A stretch of 64,000 nt of DNA, taken from the NCBI RefSeq assembly GCF_009720625.1, contig NZ_CP046266.1, positions 3,481,501-3,545,500 of the forward strand. Reading direction: 5' to 3'. Made by a program: the position numbers and the translations under genes. Shown piece after piece: positions 8,843-16,465 of this stretch (the first letter of the stretch is position 1; each line of letters begins with the position of its first letter). This DNA comes from Metabacillus sediminilitoris (GTDB lineage: Bacteria; Bacillota; Bacilli; Bacillales; Bacillaceae). The notes below the pieces were generated by a model. That model saw only the letters and a list, made by a program, of their open reading frames with translations, searched no databases and was not told where the DNA came from.

Positions 8843-9798
8843 CTTTTTTTGATTTCCTCGTTTATTAGTTGACCATGAAAGCGTCCATTTTCAATAAATA
8901 TTTCATTCGCATTATTTCCAGCTGCAATTACCCCTGCAATAAAAATCCCTTCAATATTCGTTTCCATCGTATCTGGATTATATGTCGGTCGACCTGTTTC
9001 AGAATCTATATTGACACCCATTTTCTTTAAGAAACCATGATCCGGATGATAGCCTGTCATTGCAAACACAAAATCATTTTTTATTTCTTTTACTTCTCCC
9101 TTAACTTCATATATGAGAGTATTTTCTTTTATTTCAATAACATTTGCTTGAAATTCCATCATGATTGTTTCATTTCGAACAAGTGCTTCGAATTCTGGTA
9201 AAATCCATGGTTTTATACTAGGTGAATATTCTGTTCCTCGATACAATACCGTTACTCTTGCTCCTGATTTCACAAGTTCTAACGCCGCATCAACACTTGA
9301 ATTTTTCCCACCAATTACTACTACATCTTTGTTAAAGTATGGATGTCCTTCTTTAAAATAATGATATACCTTTGACTGTTCCTCACCTGGGATCTTCATA
9401 TAATTAGGATGATCATAGTATCCAGTTGCAATAACTATTTGTTTTGCCTCATATACTTGTTTATCAGTTTTAACAATAAATACATTTCCTTTTTTCTCTA
9501 CTTGTTCCACTTCCTCAAAAGAATGAACACGAATATTTTTTCTGCGAACAACTTCACGGTAATAAGCCAGTGCTTGATTTCTAAATGGCTTACGATTTTC
9601 TATAATAAATGGTACATCTCCAATTTCTAGCTTTTCACTTGAACTAAAGAAAGTTTGATGTGTGGGATAATTGTAAATTGCATTGACAATATTCCCTTTT
9701 TCGATAACTAATGGTTTTTTTCCTGTTTCTTCTAATGCAATTGCTGCTGACAATCCACATGGACCTCCACCAACAATGATGGTATCTTCTATTATCAC
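8836..9798 (-). CDS. ypdA: Bacillithiol disulfide reductase YpdA (FAD/NADPH oxidoreductase)
   Basis: The 320-residue flavoprotein resembles YpdA, which reduces bacillithiol disulfide with NADPH in firmicutes. The FAD motif IIVGGGPCGLSAA is at residues 7-19, with the Cys typical of the family. The NADPH-binding VVVIGGKNSSVDAALEL lies in the middle, and AMTGYHPDH and GIFIAGVIAAGNNANEIFIE near the C-terminus. The start chosen is GTG (MIIEDTII), preceded by GGGAGTGG. A 14-residue longer reading would begin inside the adjacent repeat element and has no homologous counterpart. The element at 9826-10051 stands 28 bases upstream, so the native promoter has been displaced or replaced. Confidence 0.92.
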   Translation of the reverse strand: MIIEDTIIVGGGPCGLSAAIALEETGKKPLVIEKGNIVNAIYNYPTHQTFFSSSEKLEIGDVPFIIENRKPFRNQALAYYREVVRRKNIRVHSFEEVEQVEKKGNVFIVKTDKQVYEAKQIVIATGYYDHPNYMKIPGEEQSKVYHYFKEGHPYFNKDVVVIGGKNSSVDAALELVKSGARVTVLYRGTEYSPSIKPWILPEFEALVRNETIMMEFQANVIEIKENTLIYEVKGEVKEIKNDFVFAMTGYHPDHGFLKKMGVNIDSETGRPTYNPDTMETNIEGIFIAGVIAAGNNANEIFIENGRFHGQLINEEIKKRK

Positions 9799-9825
9799 GA
9801 ATTTTCCACTCCCGGTTATAAATAA

Positions 9826-10051
9826 AGGCTGTTTTCGCAAACTTTGTTGCTATTTACAAGTCGTGCGGTGCCGTTGATTGCAGCGAGAGGATGCTCGCTT
9901 TTTAGCGGGGCGGGCTGTAAGCCTCCTCGGTGTTAACGCCTGCAAGAGTCTCATTTGTCCCGCTGCTCTAAGCAGGAGTCTCGCAATCTGCTCCAATCAA
10001 CTTTAAAATACTTTTCGTGTTAAAAGCAACAATCACTTAGAAAAGAGCCTA
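9826..10051. mobile_element. MITE-like element, copy A (226 bp)
   Basis: This non-coding element ends in imperfect 25-bp inverted repeats: 9826-9850 begins AGGCTGTTTTCGC and 10027-10051 ends GAAAAGAGCCT, and both inner ends read TTGTTGC. It is flanked by the direct repeat AAATAA (9820-9825 and 10052-10057). Inside are a second inverted layer starting TTGATTGCAGC and the GC-rich block GCGGGGCGGGC. Copy B is at 13507-13729. The core resembles an intergenic repeat I remember as common in Bacillaceae; its name is not certain. No transposase is encoded. Confidence 0.85.
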
Positions 10052-10117
10052 AATAAAATTATTATTTCTACATGTTATCTTTTCACCCTCTAGGTTTGAG
10101 GTAGAATAGTCAAAAAT

Positions 10118-10153
10118 AAAAAATCCCCTATCGATTATGATAAGAGATTTTTT
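10118..10153 (-). terminator. Intrinsic terminator after gudB
   Basis: AAAAAATC-containing 10118-10132 pairs imperfectly with GATAAGAGATTTTTT (10139-10153). The minus-strand transcript continues into TTTTTTATTTTTG. Confidence 0.65.
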
Positions 10154-10175
10154 ACTGCGTTGCAAATTGAAAACC

Positions 10176-11447
10176 TTAGATCCAGCCTCTGAATCTTGAA
10201 GCTTCAGCCATTTTACGAACGCCTACCATATAGGCAGCTAGACGCATATCTATTCGTCTGTTTTGGCTTGTTTCATAAATATTGTTAAATGATTTAACCA
10301 TTACTTTTTCAAGTTTTTCTTCAACTTCTTCTTCTGTCCAATAATATCCTTGATTATTTTGTACCCATTCAAAGTATGAAACAGTTACGCCTCCAGCGCT
10401 TGCCAATACATCTGGCACTAAGAGAATTCCTCTTTCAGATAAAATTCTGGTACCTTCAAGTGTAGTTGGACCATTAGCAGCTTCTACAACAATGCTTGCC
10501 TTAATATTTGCTGCATTTTCTTCAGTAATCTGATTTTCAATTGCTGCAGGAACAAGAATATCACATTCAAGTTCAAGCAATTCTTTGTTTGTTATTGTAT
10601 CATTAAAAAGTTTCGTAACAGTACCAAAGCTATCACGACGATCTAATAAATAATCTATATCTAAGCCATTCGGATCATATAATCCACCATATGCATCGGA
10701 AATTCCAACAATTATTGCTCCAGCATCATGCATAAATTTTGATAGAAAACTACCTGCATTACCGAATCCTTGTACAACCACTTTTGCACCTTTTAAGTTG
10801 ATGCCTCTTTTCTTTGCAGCTTCACGAATACAGATTGTAACCCCTTTTGCAGTAGCAGATTCACGTCCATGTGAACCACCTAGTACAAGTGGTTTACCTG
10901 TGATAAAACCTGGAGAATTGAATTCATCTATTCGGCTATACTCATCCATCATCCATGCCATAATTTGTGAGTTTGTAAAAACGTCTGGAGCTGGGATATC
11001 TTTTGTAGGTCCAACGATTTGACTTATCGCACGAACATAGCCACGACTTAAACGTTCTAACTCCCTAAATGACATATCTCTAGGGTCACAAACGATTCCG
11101 CCTTTACCTCCTCCATAAGGAAGATCTACGATTCCACATTTTAAACTCATCCATATGGACAATGCCTTTACTTCAGTTTCAGTTACATTCGGATGGAATC
11201 TGATACCGCCTTTTGTTGGTCCAACCGCATCATTATGTTGCGCACGATAACCAGTAAAGATTTTTACAGAACCATCATCCATGCGTACAGGAATTTTCAC
11301 AGTCATTAATCTAATTGGTTCTTTTAAAAGTTCAAATACTTCTTCTGGATACCCTAATTTTTCAAGAGCATTATGTATCACCGTTTGTGTAGATTTCAAC
11401 ACATCTAAATTATTATTTTTAGCATCGGTGCTTTTTTCGGCAACCAT
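10176..11447 (-). CDS. gudB: NAD-specific glutamate dehydrogenase (GudB/RocG type)
   Basis: The 423-residue catabolic enzyme oxidatively deaminates glutamate to 2-oxoglutarate. The glutamate-binding and catalytic region GPTKGGIRFHP, then LPYGGGKGGIVCDP with the catalytic lysine, lies near residues 75-125. The Rossmann fold shows VVQGFGNAGSF, and the C-terminus SYFEWVQNNQGYYW. At the site where B. subtilis 168 GudB carries a 9-bp duplication (a repeated VKA) that inactivates it, this protein reads ETEVKALSIW with a single VKA, so it should be active. The neighbours ypdA and mecB support gudB over rocG. AGGAGG precedes the ATG. Confidence 0.92.
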   Translation of the reverse strand: MVAEKSTDAKNNNLDVLKSTQTVIHNALEKLGYPEEVFELLKEPIRLMTVKIPVRMDDGSVKIFTGYRAQHNDAVGPTKGGIRFHPNVTETEVKALSIWMSLKCGIVDLPYGGGKGGIVCDPRDMSFRELERLSRGYVRAISQIVGPTKDIPAPDVFTNSQIMAWMMDEYSRIDEFNSPGFITGKPLVLGGSHGRESATAKGVTICIREAAKKRGINLKGAKVVVQGFGNAGSFLSKFMHDAGAIIVGISDAYGGLYDPNGLDIDYLLDRRDSFGTVTKLFNDTITNKELLELECDILVPAAIENQITEENAANIKASIVVEAANGPTTLEGTRILSERGILLVPDVLASAGGVTVSYFEWVQNNQGYYWTEEEVEEKLEKVMVKSFNNIYETSQNRRIDMRLAAYMVGVRKMAEASRFRGWI

Positions 11448-11649
11448 TTAAGCTAACCTCCTAAATCATATCTAAAAATATAATATAAAACCCTTTCATG
11501 ACATAGTATACACCTTAAAAATATTTATGCAAAGAAGAAAAACTTTAATTGTTTCAATTATATAAACAATTATACACTTGATATATTTCAATGCTTTTTC
11601 ACATTATTATTTAGTATTTGTCTTGCATCTTTTTTTAAACAATAAAAAA

Positions 11650-11672
11650 CGGTATACATATCATATATACCG
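11650..11672 (-). terminator. Intrinsic terminator after mecB
   Basis: CGGTATA (11650-11656) pairs with TATACCG (11666-11672), followed on the minus strand by a run of six T. Confidence 0.75.
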
Positions 11673-11712
11673 CTTTTAATAGAAATTAAACATGTTATAC
11701 TTTAAACCATTA

Positions 11713-12303
11713 TTATTTAGGACCAAAATATTTAAAGATTTCTTGGATTGCTTTATCTTCCATAAGGATTTTCCCATATTCTTTTAATCTATGGACTGTT
11801 AAAGTTGATGGGCTGCCATACTCTGCTAATACTGCAACTAAATTGTCAAGTTCAACCTGTTGATCATCACTTAAAAGCAAATAATAGCGTTCTTGATAGA
11901 AAATGAGCATCCCTTCGTAAACATGTTGTTGATGAAGACAATTTGATAGTTGAATGATATCTTCAAATGTTTCAAATTCATAGATGACATCAATGTTTTC
12001 ATCCAATTTCACTTGCATTTCAATATAATCATCAGAAAAATCATCATCTATTTCAGCTGGTTCATTACTATTAGTTACAATCACTACCATCCCTTGAGCA
12101 TGAAGCGAATACACTTCGACAGCAATTGGACCATGCGCCTCAAAGCCCAATTCTGCGCTTGCTTCATTCATCATGTCTCTAAATAATTGGTGTACCTTTA
12201 ATGAATCTTTCCAGAGATCTTCTTTTGTAAGCCCTCTGTCTTTTAAATCATCAGTTGTTAAGAAAATTTTTATTTTGTCATAGTTCAGTCGCTCTAGCCG
12301 CAT
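11713..12303 (-). CDS. mecB: MecA-family ClpC adaptor protein (MecB/YpbH)
   Basis: The protein has 196 residues. The N-terminal substrate-binding domain begins MRLERLNYDKIKIFLT and includes LKDRGLTKEDLW. An acidic linker around residues 85-100 (EIDDDFSDDY) leads to a C-terminal ClpC-binding domain with YYLLLSDDQQVELDNLVAVLAEYGSPS. MecA-type adaptors load substrates on ClpCP; YpbH is the second B. subtilis paralogue. The gudB neighbourhood supports mecB rather than mecA. GGAGG lies 7 bases before the chosen ATG; the ten-residue longer reading starts within the ribosome site region. Confidence 0.9.
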   Translation of the reverse strand: MRLERLNYDKIKIFLTTDDLKDRGLTKEDLWKDSLKVHQLFRDMMNEASAELGFEAHGPIAVEVYSLHAQGMVVIVTNSNEPAEIDDDFSDDYIEMQVKLDENIDVIYEFETFEDIIQLSNCLHQQHVYEGMLIFYQERYYLLLSDDQQVELDNLVAVLAEYGSPSTLTVHRLKEYGKILMEDKAIQEIFKYFGPK

Positions 12304-12427
12304 CCCATACCCTCCTGCCGTCAGAACGCTCAATATACAATCATAGTATGATTTTTATATGAGATGGTTCTAATATTTTTTACAGTTTACACTCAAAACA
12401 GCAATAAGACAAGCAATGTGAATAATA

Positions 12428-13342
12428 TTAATGGACTAATTTATCTTTCATCCATCTTTGCCACTGCTGCTTCGTTTCACCTACCAAATAATCTTCATAA
12501 GGTGAATTCATTGAACTTAATACTTGACTAAATCCGGCACCATAAAGCCCAATTTTTACATTTTGATATTTTAATGTTAAATGGTCAACAAGTTCAAACG
12601 TTTTTATTACATTTTCACCTAATGTACACGATAAAAATAAAAACGCTGGCTTTACTTGATTTAGAATATGATCAAATTCATGATTTGCAATACTTGCCCC
12701 TATGTATAGCACGTCAAAACTGTTTCTTCGCAAAAAAATTGAAAATATGAGTAATTCAAGCTCTGATGAATCATTAGGACCACAAACAGCAATTGCTTTT
12801 GGTAACAATCTATTTACAGGTATAGAATGAAAAATGTAGCCTAAACGTGAACGAAAAAAAGAATATAAAAAATGTTCTTGTGCAGATGTTATTCTTCCTA
12901 AGTCCCGTTGTTCCTTCACTTTCATTAGTATAGTTCCAATTATCTCTATAACAACTTTTTCAACAGAATAAAGACTAAACGCCTCATTTAACCTTTCATT
13001 TGAATCGTATTCATCAAAAGCTAACAAGGATTTTATAAGTTTGTCCATGAGTTGCAATGATTGGTCAATGTCTTTATTTTTATGTATTTCATGATTACCC
13101 ACTATTATTTCATTGTTTTCTAACAGATTAACTGCTTGACTAATTGTAAAACCATTATCAACTTTCTTGATCAGCCATTTTAAAATGTTAATATGTTCCT
13201 CTGTATATAAACGATGACCTGCTTCATTTCTTTTTGGTGCAATCACATGATATCTTCGCTCCCACGCCCTTAAGGTTCCAGACTGTATCCCTAGCAATTT
13301 TGAAACAGCCTTAATATTGTATTTACCTTCCTGAATAGACAT
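12428..13342 (-). CDS. MerR-family regulator with a degenerate B12-binding domain
   Basis: The 304-residue protein has an N-terminal MerR winged helix (residues 8-75: YNIKAVSKLLGIQSGTLRAW, then ERRY and GHRLYTEEH), a helical middle and a C-terminal Rossmann-like domain resembling CarH/LitR photoreceptor regulators. The helical-bundle signature AQEH (154-157) is kept. The cobalamin motif expected as P-x-E-x-H-x-L-G reads PNDSSELE (189-196), with Ser in place of the Co-ligating His and Glu in place of Gly. It therefore probably does not bind B12 through His, and may sense something else or act constitutively. It is not part of the B. subtilis ypbH-ypbG interval I remember. Targets are unknown. 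Confidence 0.82.
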   Translation of the reverse strand: MSIQEGKYNIKAVSKLLGIQSGTLRAWERRYHVIAPKRNEAGHRLYTEEHINILKWLIKKVDNGFTISQAVNLLENNEIIVGNHEIHKNKDIDQSLQLMDKLIKSLLAFDEYDSNERLNEAFSLYSVEKVVIEIIGTILMKVKEQRDLGRITSAQEHFLYSFFRSRLGYIFHSIPVNRLLPKAIAVCGPNDSSELELLIFSIFLRRNSFDVLYIGASIANHEFDHILNQVKPAFLFLSCTLGENVIKTFELVDHLTLKYQNVKIGLYGAGFSQVLSSMNSPYEDYLVGETKQQWQRWMKDKLVH

Positions 13343-13506
13343 CTTGATCCCCCAATAATGAAAAAACTACACTATCAAAAATTATAACGAATCCTTTTAT
13401 TTGTGTAAAATTTGTATTTTAAAAAAGGAAAACTTCGAGTTACTGTATGGAATAAAACATTTTCATCACGTAATTGAAGAGCGGGTTTTAATTGAGTTTT
13501 TTGTAA

Positions 13507-13729
13507 AGGCTGTTTTCGCATACTTTGTTGCTTTTTACCAAGTAATGCGGTGTGGTTGATTGCAGCGAGAGATGCTCGCTTTTTAGCGGGGCGGGCGGTG
13601 AGCCTCCTCGGCGTAAACGCCTGCATGAGTCTCTCCTGTCCCGCTGCTCTAAGCAGGAGTCTAGCAATCTGCTCCAATCAACCTAAAATAGTTTTCGTTT
13701 TAAAAAAAGAATCTCTTATAAAAGATCCT
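13507..13729. mobile_element. MITE-like element, copy B (223 bp)
   Basis: This second copy of the element at 9826-10051 is very similar over its whole length, in the same orientation. It starts AGGCTGTTTTCGCATAC and ends AAAAGATCCT. It is flanked by a perfect 6-bp duplication, TTGTAA (13501-13506 and 13730-13735), different in sequence from the AAATAA around copy A. This fits independent insertion. It occupies the gap between ypbG and the MerR gene, about 165 bases upstream of the latter. Short open frames inside it are not genes. Confidence 0.87.
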
Positions 13730-13758
13730 TTGTAAAAGAATTCAGTCAAAAATAAATA

Positions 13759-13778
13759 AACCATGCTTTTTGCATGAT
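13759..13778 (-). terminator. Weak hairpin after ypbG
   Basis: CATGC and GCATG form a short stem; the minus strand continues GGTTTATTTATTTTT. It is a possible terminator of ypbG. Confidence 0.4.
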
Positions 13779-13784
13779 TCATTA

Positions 13785-14582
13785 TTATTGATTAGCTTTT
13801 AATTGGATATAATGAGCCTCTGCAGGAGCTCCTAGCCTTAATGGAATACCTGATGTTCCATAGCCATTACTTATTAAAAGGGTTGCTTTTTTAAGAAAAT
13901 GAATTTTTCCTTTTTCATATAAACCAAAACCAAATAAACGAATTTGCCCCCCATGTGTATGCCCACTTAAAATTAACGAAATACCTGCATTCTCATCAAC
14001 CTTGTGATAGATATCAGGATTGTGACTAATTAGTAATTTAAAATCTGCCTGCGCAGCTTTTCTTACCGCAAGATCTAGCTTATCTCTTTCCAATGTCATA
14101 TCCTCTACTCCAAGGATGGCCAGTTTCTCATTATGTTGAGATGTGATAAATGCAGCTGAATTATTTAATATTGTAATTCCTTGTTTTAAAAGCAATGATT
14201 CAAGCCTTTCCTTGCCTACTTCATAATCGTTATTTCCAAATACAAAAAAAACAGGTGCAATCTTCTTTAAACGTTTGATATTTTGCTCAACTCTTTTAAA
14301 AGGTACCCCTGATTCTGTTAAGTCCCCACCAATTACAACAAAATCAATGGAAGGCGGTATCGTTTCTAATAATTTATCAGAAACGATTCTCCGATGGATA
14401 TCTGAAATAAAAAAGATATTGATTGTATGAAAACTTTTTGGGAATTTATCAAATTTTATGATGTGTTTTGTTAGATGATTTTCTTTGGCCTTAAAACTCA
14501 TGTAAGCAATCATAATAATAAAGCAACAAACAATCGCCAACATTATCTTTATGAAGAGAATAATATTTACACCTCGCTTCAT
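13785..14582 (-). CDS. ypbG: Membrane-anchored metallophosphoesterase YpbG
   Basis: The protein has 265 residues. An N-terminal membrane segment (about 7-28) precedes a calcineurin-like phosphoesterase domain with the full set of metal-binding motifs: SDIH, GGDLTE, GNNDYE, SHNPD and SGHTHGGQIRLFG. The substrate is unknown; relatives include the UDP-2,3-diacylglucosamine hydrolase-like YkuE group. No good ribosome site precedes the ATG used here, so the exact start is uncertain. It is the first of the ypbG-ypbF-ypbE-ypbD cluster seen in Bacillus. Confidence 0.85.
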   Translation of the reverse strand: MKRGVNIILFIKIMLAIVCCFIIMIAYMSFKAKENHLTKHIIKFDKFPKSFHTINIFFISDIHRRIVSDKLLETIPPSIDFVVIGGDLTESGVPFKRVEQNIKRLKKIAPVFFVFGNNDYEVGKERLESLLLKQGITILNNSAAFITSQHNEKLAILGVEDMTLERDKLDLAVRKAAQADFKLLISHNPDIYHKVDENAGISLILSGHTHGGQIRLFGFGLYEKGKIHFLKKATLLISNGYGTSGIPLRLGAPAEAHYIQLKANQ

Positions 14583-14620
14583 TATATGGATTATATCACT
14601 TTAATAAAAGGATAAAAAAA

Positions 14621-14648
14621 CCCTCCTTTTCTATCAAGAAATGAAGGG
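14621..14648 (-). terminator. Intrinsic terminator after ypbF
   Basis: CCCTCCTTTTC (14621-14631) pairs with GAAATGAAGGG (14638-14648) with two mismatches, then seven T follow on the minus strand. Confidence 0.6.
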
Positions 14649-14665
14649 ATAATTTGAAATGTTCG

Positions 14666-15133
14666 TCATTTACTTTCGTGAAATAAGTTAATATCAAATT
14701 CATTTTTCATTAGTGAAAATACTTCATGTCGTTTTTTCCAATGAGTAGGCTGTGGCCATAGCTCAATACTTTTTCTAATGACTTCACATCTTAAATTATG
14801 AAATTCTGTCTCTGCTTTTTCCTCTTTCTTTTTAAAATACTGTGCTGATCCATACCCGCCTACGATAAGCAATACCATTAAAATGTGATATTTACCGTTG
14901 AAAATATAATGAAAAATCATTTCTAATTGTCCACCTGTAGGTTTAACAATAAATGCATATAAATAAACGATAAATCCCATTGCTAACACAAACGTTAGGA
15001 ATTGCGCCTTAAAACATTTACTTTTATATGTTTCGTATTTTCGTTTACGTTCAACAAGATGATGTAGCATTTTCTTTGTTGGTTCGTCTGTATGATCTTT
15101 TAGCAATTGAATACTTGGTTCGATAAAAATCAC
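14666..15133 (-). CDS. ypbF: YpbF-like membrane protein (DUF2663)
   Basis: The 155-residue protein has a soluble helical N-terminus (LLKDHTDEPTKKMLHHLVER), two membrane segments (about 43-63 and 82-98) and a charged C-terminal helix ending in WPQPTHWKKRHEVFSLMKNE. This matches the YpbF/DUF2663 family of unknown function and its usual place between ypbG and ypbE. The GTG start used lies almost on top of its AGAGGAA ribosome site, so initiation may be a few codons further in. Confidence 0.75.
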   Translation of the reverse strand: MIFIEPSIQLLKDHTDEPTKKMLHHLVERKRKYETYKSKCFKAQFLTFVLAMGFIVYLYAFIVKPTGGQLEMIFHYIFNGKYHILMVLLIVGGYGSAQYFKKKEEKAETEFHNLRCEVIRKSIELWPQPTHWKKRHEVFSLMKNEFDINLFHESK

Positions 15134-15219
15134 TTCCTCTCATACAATATCACTTTTTAGATAGTACATTGTATGATGTAGTCCAAGCATATATGAAAAT
15201 TGTGATTATTTTTAAGTAG

Positions 15220-15870
15220 CTATTTCAAAGGAATTTTTAACACTTGTCCTTCATATATATCATTTGCCTCAATGCCGTTAAATTCTCGAATGATCTCTTC
15301 CCCTTGTTTGCTATTATAATATTTGATAGCGATTTTAAATAAGGTTTCTCCTGCAGCAACAGTATGGGTTTTCACTTCCCGATATTCCGATTCATCAGTT
15401 GGGACAGCATTTTTGTTCACAGAGTTAGATGATTGCACATTTGTTTCATTCGGTTGATTATTTTGATCAGTCGCTTCTTTATTATCTGCATCTGATTCTG
15501 TTTGATTTGTTTCAATTTCATCTTGATTTATACTTTCTGTTTCTTCTTCAATCATATCTTCATCAATTGTTTCTTCTTCATTTTGATTATTAGAGATATA
15601 CACCATTTCATTTCCAGATGGCTGATTAATGGTCACTGTGTTATCGCTGTCGTTACTGTAGTAAATTGTTATGATTAATATTGGTAGTAAAATAAAAATG
15701 AAAGCAAGCAAACTAATAATTGGGTATTTCATTTTTAGTTTTGTTTTTTTCTTTTTGTCTTTATGAACTTCACCGCGCGGCGGATAATCACCGTGGACTT
15801 CTTTATATTCATCGATCATTTTTGTACGTAAATTTTCCGCTTGATCACCGCGATATTCTGGATCATTCAT
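15220..15870 (-). CDS. ypbE: YpbE-like membrane-anchored LysM protein
   Basis: The 216-residue protein has a basic cytoplasmic N-terminus, one membrane segment (about residues 49-69, IISLLAFIFILLPILIITIY), a long acidic Asn/Glu/Thr-rich extracellular linker (about 75-165) and a C-terminal LysM domain (about 168-215: THTVAAGETLFKIAIKYY through GQVLKIP). LysM binds peptidoglycan, so the protein likely bridges membrane and wall. It overlaps the end of ypbD by 8 bases, which means coupled translation. GAGAGGTGAAAG precedes the ATG. Confidence 0.85.
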   Translation of the reverse strand: MNDPEYRGDQAENLRTKMIDEYKEVHGDYPPRGEVHKDKKKKTKLKMKYPIISLLAFIFILLPILIITIYYSNDSDNTVTINQPSGNEMVYISNNQNEEETIDEDMIEEETESINQDEIETNQTESDADNKEATDQNNQPNETNVQSSNSVNKNAVPTDESEYREVKTHTVAAGETLFKIAIKYYNSKQGEEIIREFNGIEANDIYEGQVLKIPLK

Positions 15871-16462
15871 TTTCTTCTTTCACCTCTCTTAAATACTGCA
15901 TTCTAATTTGACATGCAAAAACAAAATCAATTATAAAATGAGCAAGAATGGTGGTATACAATGTATTTGTTATTTCATACACTAAGCCTAATAAAAAACT
16001 AATTGAAACGACCATTATAAAGAGCAGCCACTTCGACAGATAACGAAAATGTAAAATCGCAAAGATTATACTTGCAATCCAAATTCCAAAATAGGTTTGT
16101 AAAACACCTCGAAAAAGGATCTCTTCTGAGAATGAAATTAATGCTGTCAAAAAAAAGATATGTGGAATAGATCGTTTCTTGAAGAGTTTTTTATTAATTC
16201 CACCATCATCTATCATATGGTTTGGAACAATTTTCATGATAATAAAATCAACAAAAATAACTAGTAAAGCTGTACCGATTCCGTAATAAACAAATGAATA
16301 ATCGCGAACTAACCATAGCTCAAGAAATTCATTAAAAGGTTGAAATAAAAATATTCCTAAGACAAGCGAGATAATGAATAGCAGCACTTGAGTGAAATAT
16401 AAATTTTGAACGATTTGTTTATCTGATAGTTGTTTTATTAATTCTTCTTGCTTTTTAAGCAA
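15863..16462 (-). CDS. ypbD: CPBP-family intramembrane metalloprotease YpbD
   Basis: The 199-residue membrane protein has about six hydrophobic segments and the CPBP (Abi/CAAX protease) motifs: EEILFRGVLQ near residue 115, the conserved His of AILHFRYLSKW, and HFIIDF near the C-terminus. These form the proposed glutamate and histidine active site. The B. subtilis counterpart is YpbD, of unknown substrate. It starts at TTG 3 bases after recS ends, in what appears to be a ypbB-recS-ypbD-ypbE operon. Confidence 0.85.
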   Translation of the reverse strand: MLKKQEELIKQLSDKQIVQNLYFTQVLLFIISLVLGIFLFQPFNEFLELWLVRDYSFVYYGIGTALLVIFVDFIIMKIVPNHMIDDGGINKKLFKKRSIPHIFFLTALISFSEEILFRGVLQTYFGIWIASIIFAILHFRYLSKWLLFIMVVSISFLLGLVYEITNTLYTTILAHFIIDFVFACQIRMQYLREVKEENE

Positions 16463-16465
16463 AAC

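Noticed and set aside
9799..9840. N-terminal extension of YpdA starting MRKQPLF
   Set aside because: It is encoded by the end of the mobile element; a GTG with a good ribosome site follows and matches the normal YpdA start.
13375..13735. Open frames of 60-100 codons over 13375-13735
   Set aside because: They fall inside or across mobile element copy B, have no ribosome site, and are not conserved in copy A.
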